A stretch of 20,623 bases of DNA from Saccoglossus kowalevskii. Its lineage: Eukaryota; Hemichordata; Enteropneusta; Harrimaniidae. The stretch spans positions 1 through 20,623 of the forward strand of contig NW_003129372.1 of the NCBI RefSeq assembly GCF_000003605.2, given 5' to 3'. Every line of letters begins with the position of its first letter. Position 1 is the stretch's first letter. The notes under the pieces are model-generated. The model was given only the letters and a program-made list of their open reading frames with translations. It made no database searches and had not been told where the DNA came from. The position numbers were made by a program, and so were the translations under genes. Positions 1-9,791 of this stretch are shown piece after piece.

Positions 1-933
1 ACATAGAACACTAAGCCGGGTTTTTGAAACTAAAAATTGGAATTCCAGCACAGCAGCCAATCAGCGACGGCCTAACGCTTAGATGCCAGTTTCGGTACAC
101 TCACAATGCTAATATTATTAATATAAATCCATTGACAATATATTAACAAACTACTAATCAAAAGAATTTAGATTTATCATTTCTTTTTAATATTTATTTC
201 CAGTTTAATTTTCGTATTATAATTCTCCCAAGTGTTAACAGCAATGATTTGTGTATCTACAAAGCAATGGAATAGTCCAACTACCCCTCGTTCCTCGTGG
301 TCACACATCAAAGGCATTCCGCGTCCGGTGTTTTGATTAACTGTTACTTAGTCTACAAGGGTCATTGGAGTGTCTATACTAGGGAAGTGCCTGGGGATGT
401 TGCAAAGTCCCTCGGTAATTGCCTCTCGGATGCGGGAGTTAGGTGTATGTAAATAGCTTGCGCCCGCTGTATTAAATTAGTAACAATTACATCAACGTTA
501 TGGCTGAATTTGACACACCCAGTATGCCAACTTTATGCGCCATCGGTCATTCTCTCTTACACGCCCTTTTTATTTGGAACAATGACATGGCATCGTGGTT
601 ATCAGAGACTCGTGGCGGTTATCTGGTAGCAATGATCAGTGAATGATACGATTGGACACCGTGGCTAGGGCCACGACGAGACATCGCGGTCATCTCCCAG
701 GTTATCTGGGATCCACAACTGAATAGCCTAGTTGACCCGGGGCTGCTATATTATTAATTACTAGTGTCAATGAGGTCGATCGACATGATGCCTGATGAGT
801 ATCACGATACACGTATTATGAAGTGTAATTTGAAATTTATGTCCTTATCTAATTCTCCGGCGCCAGTCTGTGTTAGACGCCATTGCGTGTGCAGTGTAGG
901 AAATAACCGTTCTGTTCACAAACAACCAGTATG
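1..933. other. Non-coding flank downstream of gene A
   Basis: No open reading frame or RNA gene is supported here. Two short hairpins stand close together: arms CGTGGC/GCCACG at 660-665 and 670-675, and TCCCAG/CTGGGA at 695-700 and 706-711. A perfect NF-Y-type CCAAT sequence (AGCCAATCAG) lies at 55-64. None of these can be tied to a gene inside the window. Confidence 0.5.
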
Positions 934-950
934 AATAAAACTGTTTTATT
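934..950. terminator. Palindromic poly(A) signal, readable on both strands
   Basis: AATAAAAC and GTTTTATT form a perfect 8-bp inverted repeat around one central base, so each strand reads AATAAA. On the minus strand the hexamer at 945-950 lies about 160 nt past the stop codon of gene A and is its best poly(A) signal candidate. The plus-strand hexamer (934-939) would suit a convergent gene entering from the left, but none is visible. That the signal is used is inference. Confidence 0.5.
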
Positions 951-1111
951 TGGTATAAACATGCATCATAAGGGCACTGTGTAACAATGGCCCATCAACA
1001 TATAATGGTCAGTAACTCAGACAAAATTTAGTTTTCCAGAATATGGTCAATTTCTCGAGTTGCTGTCGACCATTCAAATGCGGCATAAAAAAGTATAAAA
1101 GTAAAATACGA

Positions 1112-1422
1112 TCATAGTATAAATTTGCGTAAGCAAAAATTGACGAAAGGCAGAAAGCAAGTTATAGTGAGACCGAGATGTGACGACCCTGCAACTGCTG
1201 GTTCTTCCGTTATTGGCTCTTCAGTTGGCTTTGGAAATCCGTTATTTGCCTTGACCGTAGCATAAAATAACGAAGAATCTTTCTGTGTCCGTGGTCTGTC
1301 GTCGTCGTCGAAATCAACATGGTGCATACCAAAACGTTCTGTGTAGCCTGCTGCCCATTCAAAGTTATCCATCAAAGACCATGCAGTGTAGGCCTTCACA
1401 TTAACTCCGTCCATTTCAATTG
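1112..1422 (-). CDS. Gene A exon 2: C-terminal end of GH1 beta-glycosidase with hydrophobic tail
   Basis: This is the last coding exon of gene A, residues 448 to 550 of the spliced protein. The acceptor AG is at 1424-1423, behind a pyrimidine-poor tract. The first two bases complete an Ala codon begun in exon 1. The exon encodes the barrel-closing GH1 block with W462 and the NFEW motif (E469, W470), which binds the sugar's O4 and O6 hydroxyls in this family. After the conserved NNGFP end of the domain comes an acidic, proline-rich stalk with two EEP repeats. A small-residue patch (AGSS) and a final hydrophobic stretch of about 16 residues follow, ending near RK. The tail could be a GPI-attachment signal or a C-terminal membrane anchor as in mammalian LCTL; I cannot decide between them. 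Confidence 0.9.
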
Positions 1423-2674
1423 CTAGATTGTGATACAAAAATATGTGTTATTAGTGGAAAGAGCATATACTAGTGATGGGAGAGGTACCTAAAGGCTACA
1501 TCTAATGTTCATGGATTCTAATTAATATAATGCTTCATATAAATATTACAGTGAAAGGCAGATCTCTGTATCTCAGTTTATAAACATATTTATAAAAAAT
1601 ATATATATAATCTATATATATTATTGAAATGAAAGAGGGGTACTGGAAGGCAGGGTTAAGATTATAGTTATAGGTGAGGTCCCTGAGGAACTCTTACTAC
1701 CAAAAAATGTACACTGAGTTTCATGAAGGCGTGAATTTGTTTTATGAAATATTTATCCCGAATGATCTTCGTGTCATATTCAAAAAAGGTGTTTTCATTG
1801 GCTATATAAACCATTTGCTAGCATGGATCTGTTGTGAACGCAAATAGATCTCATCAAATGAAATAATTAAAAACAATTAAAAAAAAGTATAAGTAATATC
1901 ATCGTTTGCCACAACACGTTAAATTGCGAAATGTAACTATGTTTACTAATAGAAAGGGTTAAAGGTTAATTGTCTGCAGTGGAATTTGATATGTTGTTTT
2001 CAATCGCTATTTGGAATTCATAAAACATTTACATGCTATCATGATATACACTACTGATTATCAGATTTCATTTAAATTCAAATATTTAACAGTGCGCCTT
2101 CGTGCCTTCGCGTGACATAACAACTGCAACCACGTGACACACTTGTTTGAAATAAAGTGCTTGCTGATTCGATAGTATTGTACTAGTTTATTAATATTAT
2201 TTAACGATGGTGTTACAACACCATTTCTGGATTGTTCAATTTGAAACTGTATATTTATAAAACGTGCAGAATATTCCCAGCTTTCTGCCATTTACTGTAG
2301 CTCAAAATTCATAAACAATCGTGTAGATTATTTGAAAATCCTGGTCTTGTGCGATTTGGATGAATGTATTTTCGAAGATAAATAGTCTCAATCAGCGGTG
2401 ACGGCACGAAATTTAGCATAGAGGAGCGAGATCTGCTCATCATCCTCGCGCCAAAGGCAAGACCGTACTAGGGGGTCCAGGGGCATGCTCCCCCTAACAA
2501 TTATTAAATCTAGACCATCTGAAACGCTATTTCCTGCATTTTGAGAGGCAAATTTTGCTGACACAAAGGGTTTCAGCTTGATTTTAGAGGGGCGACCACC
2601 CAAAATTTTTTCGAGGGGTGACCGCCCTTATGACCCCCAACCCCCCATGTGCCGCCACTGCAAATTATTGTTAC
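1423..2674 (-). other. Gene A intron (1252 bp, phase 1)
   Basis: The donor is GTAACA just below 2675 and the acceptor is CTAG at 1426-1423. Its position, after EVLK and splitting an Ala codon, is identical in genes B and C. The intron holds an AT microsatellite around 1594-1632, a plus-strand sequence TATATAAA at 1803-1810 preceded by ATTGG, and a short mobile-element-like block at 2393-2660. Without splicing, exon 1 runs on for 15 codons to a stop at 2628, giving a protein without the NFEW exon. Confidence 0.88.
2393..2660. mobile_element. Short non-autonomous (MITE-like, possibly hAT) element in intron A
   Basis: The ends form an imperfect terminal inverted repeat: CAGCGGTGACGGCAC at 2393-2407 against CAGTGGCGGCAC read inward from 2660, differing by a substitution and a 3-bp indel. 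Ends starting CAGTGGCGG are common in hAT-like and related short repeats. The interior has a G-rich dyad (TAGGGGG at 2469-2475, CCCCCTA at 2490-2496), a style I remember from dispersed repeats of marine invertebrates (unverified). I found no clear 8-bp target-site duplication. The base composition differs sharply from the AT-rich intron around it. Confidence 0.55.
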
Positions 2675-4016
2675 CTTTCAAAACTTCGTCAATGTAGGAC
2701 TGGTAGTAGTCTATTCTGTCCGGGTCGTTGAGATCGTCGATATCCTTAGTCGAAAATCCGTTTTCAGTGACGTAAATTTCAGGATCTCCATATTCGTCTT
2801 TTATCCATTCTAATAATCTTCTGATACCCCACGGCACCGATTTCAACCAGTCGGAACCCGAGGATGGCCATTCGGGGTCTTTCCAGAAATCTACAGCGTA
2901 ATCGTTGTAGTAGCTCGGGTTATCGCTGATTACCCATTCGTCTGGCTTACTGGCATATCCAGTGGTGTAATGGTTCAGTCCAAAGAAATCGGACGAACCA
3001 AGAATGTACTCCTTTTCAAGCGCGGTAAATGTTGGAAGACGCGATTCGTTGTATCCTTGCACCTCGCTGCTGTAATCTATCATCTCCCGCATCACTTCTG
3101 GGTAGTCGCCATCGACGAAGATTGGGTGGCCGAACCAGCCTAGATGGAATTGCTGAGCACGCTCGGCGGCATTTAGGTCCGTTTCCAAGCTCCTGTTGTA
3201 GGGTTCCATCCAGTCAGAGTTCAGCGTTATACCTACTCTACCTGCCTGGGTGGCGCGGAAATCATCATCGTAGATATGCCAAGCCTTGGCATGTGACTTG
3301 ATCAAGTTGTGTGCTGCTACGTAGGAACCCGTGCCATCTGCGCATACACCAGGAGCAAACCCGCCGCATCCGTACCCTAGCTGTGCAATAATCCACGGCT
3401 CGTTCAATGTCAGCCATAACTTAACGCGGTCCCCAAAGTTTTCATAGCACACCCTGGCGTATTCGCCAAAGTCATAGATAATAGTTTCGTTCAACCAACC
3501 ACCATAGTCGTCTTGCAAGTCTTGGGGCAGATCCCAATGATATAGAGTTACCATCGGGGTGATGCCGTCCGCCAAAAGGCCATCGATGAGATTGTTATAA
3601 TAATCGATACCAGCTTGGTTGACATTGTCCGCCGTACCGTCGGGTAAAATTCGAGACCAACTGAGCGAAAATCTGTAATACTCCAAGTCGAGTTCTTTAA
3701 TTATGCGAACATCTTCCTCCCACTTATTGTAGCTGTCGCACGCGATGTTACCGGTGTCGTTGTTGGCAATATTGCCAGGTGTGTTGGCGAAGGTGTCCCA
3801 AATATTGTACCCCTTGCCGTCCGCGTCGTAGCCCCCTTCTATTTGGTAAGACGACGTGGCGCTGCTCCATATAAAACCTTCTGGGAAAGTTCCGAATAAG
3901 AACGCATCTCTTTCTGGATCGTTGAACACATCAGGGTAGACATAGTATGGATCATCGGCATTGCTCACAACGGGTAGCAACATCAAAGTTACCAAGATCA
4001 GCATCTTCGGCAGCAT
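2675..4016 (-). CDS. Gene A exon 1: secreted or surface GH1 beta-glycosidase (lactase-phlorizin hydrolase-like)
   Basis: This exon encodes residues 1-447 plus the first base of codon 448 of a 550-residue GH1 retaining beta-glycosidase. The ATG at 4016 is chosen because it has A at -3 and starts a clear signal peptide (MLPKMLILVTLMLLPVVSNA). The upstream in-frame extension has no better start. The domain begins at the conserved YVYP and TFPE segments. Visible active-site residues are Q58 in QIEG, H160 in HWDLP, N205-E206 in NEP (acid/base), Y350 in NHYTT and E418 in TENG (nucleophile). Four N-glycosylation sequons (N86, N176, N274, N323) agree with passage through the secretory pathway. C217 and C225 flank the GGFAPGV loop, where B and C have no cysteine, so an extra disulfide near the active-site rim is possible. 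GH1 membership is certain; the natural substrate is unknown. Signal peptide plus C-terminal hydrophobic tail matches the layout of single-domain LCTL. Confidence 0.93.
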
Positions 4017-5473
4017 GATGTTTTCACGCAGATGGGTGTGCGGTGGGTGTGAACAAAGGCGCACTCTGTCGCGGTATAAGCAAAGAGTTGTGTTTGATAA
4101 TTCAGCTGATATCGGTCAGTTGTAACAATCATTAACATAAATGTCCTTGGCGCGCCTTTCAACAATGGCACCCATTTCTAACTACCACTTTTATTTTCAA
4201 AGATCTAACGCCCCATTTTTTTTCTTCGAAACATATTAAACAGTACTGTAATTTCTAGAAACATGGAATCAAGTTTATGAATAATTCACCAGAATGTAGT
4301 CAAAACAACATAGTTTGAACAAAAATTACTATACTACGTAACTACATTTTGTGATATCTCCATTCAAGGATAATAATATTTTCTTCATTCTTGGGGCTTC
4401 TCAGGGATATATTGTTCATTTGTTGTTATGACCACTCAGGGATAAGATAATCTCCAATCTTGGGTCACTCCACTCAGGGTTAATATTATCCTCATATTAG
4501 CATTTCAATTGCCTGATTACTACGTCGTCCTGATTGGTCGAAAGTATGTTATTTAATGACGCAAGCTGTGGTAAAATACGTCATATACCACTGTTTTCAT
4601 AATAAGAAGCAGGTCCCAAACATGAATAAAGTACATGAGGGGTAAACTTGCTATCAACTGATTTTTTTTTATTTTTTTTTTCCGTTACGGGCATAAAAGT
4701 TCAAATATGCATAACAAAATACAATGTGGATGTCCAAAGTACTAGCGAGTTCAAAACACCGATAACACTATCAAAAAGTACATCTGATTGATATCTTAAA
4801 GTCATTGAGATGCTCGAGACGATGTGTGGTTAGTAGTTATCTCTATCTGTATGTACGTGCGTTATTCAACTCTGACTTACTACTAAGAAATGTTATCATT
4901 TTGCAGGTTGTGACCCGAATAAAGCAGAAATCACTGACACTGCATTGACGAGAAGAAGTCACCGCACTGGACTGTATTTATGAAAATTGACAGTAAACAT
5001 GCAGAAAATATTCCAGATTCTAAGTACCCGTGTATACGCCGACCAACGCTCTTGCTGGCTCGTCTTATCAACTTTCCTCATCTGACAAAAGTTCATTGAC
5101 CCTTATGTGGTCAAGTCAATGAAAACTGCATGGAGTGTGATCTGACATTATTTTTCACCTGCTTTATAAATATACAAATACCATGGAGGGGGGGGGGGTA
5201 GATGGTTGGGATGACATGTCCAGAATGGGCAGAGAAATGGTAGTGTTACTAGGTGTTGTTTTGCTGTGACTTTTAGATAAGACCAGATACCTTGACATGC
5301 TTTGAAGTACATAGAAGTCTCATTTAGAGTACGAACTGATTGTGTGTGCTTGTAACCGCCAAACGTACCTTGTTCGAACGCAATCTTTTTTTAATCTGTT
5401 TATTTATCGAATGGTCGACCTCTCGGTAGACCCGGTCTACTGTCCACGCGACGAGCACGATTTGAGTATTGAG
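4017..5473. other. Non-coding upstream region of gene A
   Basis: No gene is supported here. The proximal promoter of gene A should lie in the first few hundred bases; a weak TATA-like TTATACC is readable on the minus strand near 4074-4080, but I would not rely on it. A loose tandem repeat of CTCAGGG blocks, about 55 bp apart, spans about 4367-4500. A NF-Y-type CTGATTGG box lies near 4530. T-rich runs fill 4662-4681 and an 11-base G run lies at 5188-5198, just after TATAAATA and CCATGG; the reading frame there closes after about 28 codons and is not convincing. Confidence 0.45.
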
Positions 5474-7893
5474 GTGAACACGACTCGTGTATCACGAGAA
5501 TATGAGATGTGTGTAACAGTAAAGACGAGTTGTGTATCACGCTGAACACGAGTTGTGTATCATGGTGAACACGAGTTGTGTATCACGGTGAACACGATTT
5601 GTGTATCACGGTAAACACGAGTTATGTATCACGGTGAACATGAGTTGTGTATCACGGTGAACATGAGTTGTGTATCAAGGTGAACCCAAGTTGTGTATCA
5701 CGGTGAACACGAGTTGTGTATCACGGTGAACATGAGTTGTGTATCACGGTGAACATGAGTTGTGTATCACGTGAACCCGAGTTGTGTGTCACGGTGAACA
5801 CGAGTTGTGTATCACTGTGAACACAAGTTGTGTTACAATGAACACAAGTCGTTATTCACGGTGAACACGAGTCGTGAGTCACGGTGAACACGAGTCGTGT
5901 GTCACGGTGAACACAAGTCGTGTATCACGGTGAACACGAGTCGTGTATCACGGTGAACACGTGTTGTGTATCACGGTGAACACGATTTGCGTATCACGGT
6001 GAACACGAGTTGTGTATCACGGGGAACATAAGTTGTGTGTAACAGTAAAGACGAGTTGTGTATCACGGTTAACACGAGTTGTGTATCAGGGTGAACACGA
6101 GTTGTGTATCACGGTGAACACGATTTGTGTATCACGGTGAACACGAGTTGTGTATCACGGGGAACATAAGTTGTGTGTAACAGTAAAGACGAGTTGTGTA
6201 TCACGGTGAACACGAGTTGTGTATCACGGTGAACACGAGTTGTGTATCACGGGGAACATAAGTTGTGTGTAACAGTAAAGACGGGTTGTGTATCACGATG
6301 AACACGATTTGTGTATCACGGTGAACACGAGTTGTGTATCAGGTGAACACGTGTTGTGTATCACGGTGAACACGATTTGTGTATCACAATGAACACGAGT
6401 TGTGTATCACGGGGAACATAAGTTGTGTGTAACAGTAAAGACGAGTTGTGTATCACGGTGAACACGAGTTGTGTATCACGGTGAACACGAGTTGTGTATC
6501 ACGGTGAACATAAGTTGTGTATCGGGTGAACACGTGTTGTGTATCGGGTGAACACGAGTTGTGTATCACGGTGAACATGAGTTGTGTATAACGGTGAACA
6601 CGAGTTGTGTATCACGGTGAACACAAGTTGAGTATCAGGTGAACACGAGTTGTGTATCACGGGGAACATAAGTTGTGTGTAACAGTAAAGACGAGTTGTG
6701 TATCACGATGAACACGATTTGTGTATCACGGTGAACACGAGTTGTGTATCACGGTGAACACGAGTTGTGTATCAGGTCAACACGTGTTGTGTATCACGGT
6801 GAACACGATTTGTGTATCACGGTGAACACGATTTGTGTATCACGGTGAACACAAGTTGTGTATCACGGGGAACATAAGTTGTGTGTAACAGTAAAGACGA
6901 GTTGTGTATCACGGTGAACACGAGTTGTGTATCACGGTGAACACGAGTTGTGTATCATGGTGAACACGAGTTGTGTATCACGGTGAACACGTGTTGTGTA
7001 TCACGGTGAACACGATTTGTGTATCACGGTGAACACGTGTTGTGTATCACGATGAACACGTGTTGTGTATCACGATGAACACGAGTTGTGTATCACGGTG
7101 AACACGAGTTGTGTATCACGGTGAACACGAGTTGTGTATCAGGTGAACACGTGTTGTGTATCACGTTGAACACGAGTTGTGTATCACGGTGAACACGAGT
7201 TGTGTATCACGGTGAACACGAGTTGTGTATCACGGTGAACACGAGTTGTGTATCACGGTGAACACGAGTTGTGTATCACGGTGAACACGAGTTGTGTATC
7301 ACGGTGAACATGAGTTGTGTGTAACAGTAAAGACGAGTTGTGTATCACGGTGAACATGAGTTGTGTATCACGGTGAACACGAGTTGTGTATCACGATGAA
7401 CATGAGTTGTGTGTAACAGTAAAGACGAGTTGTGTATCACGGTGAACACGAGTTGTGTATCACGGTGAACACGAGTTGTGTATCACGGTGAACACGAGTT
7501 GTGTATCACGGGGAACATAAGTTGTGTGTAACAGTAAAGACGAGTTGTGTATCACGGTGAACACGAGTTGTGTATCACGGTGAACACAAGTTGAGTATCA
7601 GGTGAACACGAGTTGTGTATCACGGGGGTTGTGTATCACGGTGAATATGAGTTGTGTATCACGGGGAACGCGACTTACGTATTACGGTGAACACGAGTTG
7701 TGTAACACGGTGAACACGAGTTGTGTATCGAGGGGAACGCGACTTACGTATCACGGTGTGCACGTGTCGTGAACCACGATGAACGCGACTTGTGTGTAAC
7801 GGTGAACCTCTGACAACTAAAGTATAATTAATGTTAGTTGTCTTGGGGTGAACACGAGTTGTGTGTCACGGCGAACACGACTTATGTGTCATG
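5474..7893. repeat. 23-bp hairpin minisatellite array, about 2.4 kb
   Basis: About 100 tandem copies of a 23-bp unit. Read from GTGA, a typical unit has left arm GTGAACAC, loop GAGTT, right arm GTGT-A-TCAC and a linking G. The arms pair over 8 bp with one bulged A, and the junction TCACGGTGA is a second small dyad. Frequent variants change the loop (GATTT, GTGTT, AAGTT) or a CpG. A divergent 23-bp type (containing AACAGTAAAGACG, usually right after a GGGGAACATAAG unit) recurs near 6021, 6158, 6251, 6411, 6661, 6867 and 7509. The intervals are close to whole multiples of 23, indicating higher-order duplication. Another subrepeat (GAACGCGACTTACG) near 7666 and 7735 is 69 bp apart. Since 23 is not a multiple of 3, the short open frames inside are not genes. 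There are no unique spacers, so it is not a CRISPR array. Confidence 0.95.
7812..7842. repeat. Perfect hairpin interrupting the right end of the minisatellite
   Basis: GACAACTAA (7812-7820) and TTAGTTGTC (7834-7842) are perfect 9-bp inverted arms around an AT-rich 13-base loop. The sequence is unrelated to the 23-bp unit, and one to two further array units follow it. It could be a tiny foldback insertion or a relic of array breakage and repair. Confidence 0.6.
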
Positions 7894-9083
7894 GTATGTG
7901 CATTTGTTTGTTAACTCTGGTCATCAATTCAACACGTGTCTATGATTGTCATCTGCTTGCTATTGCGGGTCGTGTTAAAGGTTATATTTTTCATATCTAT
8001 TATACGAGTATCAAATGCTATTCTGACTCTGAAGGCACATAAGTGTACATAATAACGCTCTAATTACAAAACCCACATTCATCTTATCTTGTCATTATGC
8101 TCCAATTTCTCAGATGGGAGCTCTGATGTAAAATACAACGAACCAATAACCAACCATTTTCATATATACTGCCCTGTTATGTGATGATCTCGATCAAACA
8201 TTCATACAATAAACTCTCTGCTTCACACGTCACGGGATGATGAGGAGATATTTATTTGCAGACATATATCTCTTGAAAACTATCACTTTTTTTTCTCTCT
8301 GCGAAATTATCTATAATATTAAATCATTCTTTAAATGTCTCTTCTAAAAACTAGTGTGCGACACAGCGGGTTTTATTAAACCTTTGAAATAACTCTGGAA
8401 ATGTTTTACAATGTCATGAAAGTTACACACACACTTCGCAAATAAATGAACATCGCTCCCAGAACTTTTGAACAAGCTGAAACATAAAATTGCAAGAATG
8501 ATGTTGCTTTTGCAAATGTTCAAACGTAGATATCCTGCCCGACTTTTCCCACACATTTTGAATGTGCTATGATGAAATTGCGTATCTGTTAATCGACATA
8601 ATTAGCTGAATGGCTGTTTCATGTCTGGCACCGTTTAGGCCATGTGAAGTTTTGGGCGGAACTCGACTCAGTGATTTGGAACTAATTACGAGATAACCGT
8701 CGCTATTCGGACTACTATTTCTGACAGTTTAATATTGGTAGTTATTATTGTCGTGAACGATTAATTAAAAGATATGACGTGTTCAGTACTTAGTGTGATT
8801 GGCTTTATGATTGAAGGTTACGCCCTAGAGTCTTTTTACTGCTTTGTAATTGGTTAAGGTTTTGAAAATGAATAAAGTTGTTTTAGTTGGTCTTGGCGAG
8901 TACACCACTAGAGACGCAGTCTTGGTAGAGTCCTGGAAAGTCTTGGGGCGAGTCTTGAGACGCAGTCTTGGGCGAGTCTTGGGCCAGCCTTGCGATAGTC
9001 TTGGGGACTTTTCCCCAGGGCGCTGTGTCCTATAGAGTGCTCGACTGATCCACTAAGACGAAAGTTGAAACGTATTTCGCTGT
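7894..9083. other. Non-coding spacer with a small degenerate tandem repeat
   Basis: No gene is supported. Around 8905-9010 a unit of about 45-50 bp, built from GAGACGCAGTCTTGG and GAGTCTTGGG, is repeated roughly twice in decayed form. It creates a short open frame (8850-9035) whose protein is only the translated repeat. The rest is AT-rich unique sequence with no recognisable element. Confidence 0.45.
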
Positions 9084-9092
9084 GTGTGTCTT

Positions 9093-9243
9093 GGGCTAAT
9101 CTGCACTGGCTCGGAAGGTTGTAAATGATTAGCTAGTTTGAATTTGCATAACAATACTGACAATGAACGTGCATTCAACGCCACAAGTTTTTTTGTTTTT
9201 TTAGCCAATCAGAATTCATCTTCCGAGCCAGTGCAGATCAGCC
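9093..9243. mobile_element. 151-bp MITE with 24-bp terminal inverted repeats and 9-bp target-site duplication
   Basis: The left end (9094-9117) and the right end (9220-9243, reversed) match at 23 of 24 positions; their shared core is CTGCACTGGCTCGGAAG. Identical GTGTGTCTT copies abut the element at 9084-9092 and 9244-9252 and look like a 9-bp target-site duplication. The interior is AT-rich with no coding potential, as expected for a non-autonomous cut-and-paste element. Duplications of 8-9 bp point to hAT- or Mutator-like transposases, but the terminal bases do not settle the superfamily. The good match between the ends suggests a fairly recent insertion. Confidence 0.75.
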
Positions 9244-9624
9244 GTGTGTCTTATTTGACTGCAAAGCTTAAGTGACTTCCCCAATCCCGTACTTCAAGGG
9301 GACGCGATAGAGAGACGAGACGAGATCCCCCCCGGACACGTGTGGAGAACCCTAGAGGAGAAGAATTTACCCCTGATAGTGCTGTAGATGCTTATCTCTT
9401 TACTGGTCTTAGAGAAACCTGTTTACGATGTTACTGACGATCAAGCACAGATGAAGTAATTCTGAGGGTGCGCACAAGCGTGTATATTATTTCAGCAAAC
9501 GAATATTGATATGTTTGCTGCCAAAACAGAATTATATTTGTTTAGAATAAATCATATCATTTTTTTAATCATTAAAAAATATCAAACTGCCGGTATCCGC
9601 CGAGGTTTCTTTAAAGCGGGAGGG

Positions 9625-9791
9625 TCGTCACCTGCGCATGCGCGGGAGTTGAGTTCAAAGCGACGATAACAACACATGCGAAAAACGCAAAGGCTCATGA
9701 GTAGACGCTTGTTTGTAAACAATGACACACTATGGTCATCTGACGCATGCACAGGTGACGAATCAGTAATAATTCTAACACCGTGACGTCA
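9625..9791. promoter_or_regulatory. Inverted repeat with NRF1-like and CRE-like sites
   Basis: An 18-bp inverted repeat with one mismatch (TCGTCACCTG followed by a GCATGCG core) occupies 9625-9642 and 9744-9761. The left arm runs into TGCGCATGCGCG (9633-9644), a perfect match to the NRF1 consensus as I know it. A full CRE palindrome TGACGTCA lies at 9784-9791. NRF1 and CRE sites are typical of promoters, but no gene is visible on either side within 1 kb. The inverted repeat could instead be the ends of a 137-bp element; I found no flanking duplication. Function is inference. Confidence 0.35.

Noticed and set aside
792-813. Hammerhead-ribozyme-like core: CTGATGA followed by a GTAT/ATAC stem
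   Set aside because: The required GAAA after the stem is replaced by ACG, and no flanking stem I or III with a cleavage site can be built.
4017-4064. Upstream N-terminal extension of gene A to 4064
   Set aside because: The ATG at 4016 directly starts a clean signal peptide; the extension would bury it.
5181-5272. 28-codon frame after TATAAATA and CCATGG with a poly-Gly start
   Set aside because: It depends on the length of an 11-base G run and shows no conserved feature.
5342-5545. Short plus-strand open frames at the edges of the minisatellite (also 7848-8042)
   Set aside because: They are translations of the repeat and its flanks, with no protein features.
5474-7893. CRISPR-like array
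   Set aside because: Units abut directly with no unique spacers, the host looks animal, and the structure is a plain 23-bp minisatellite.
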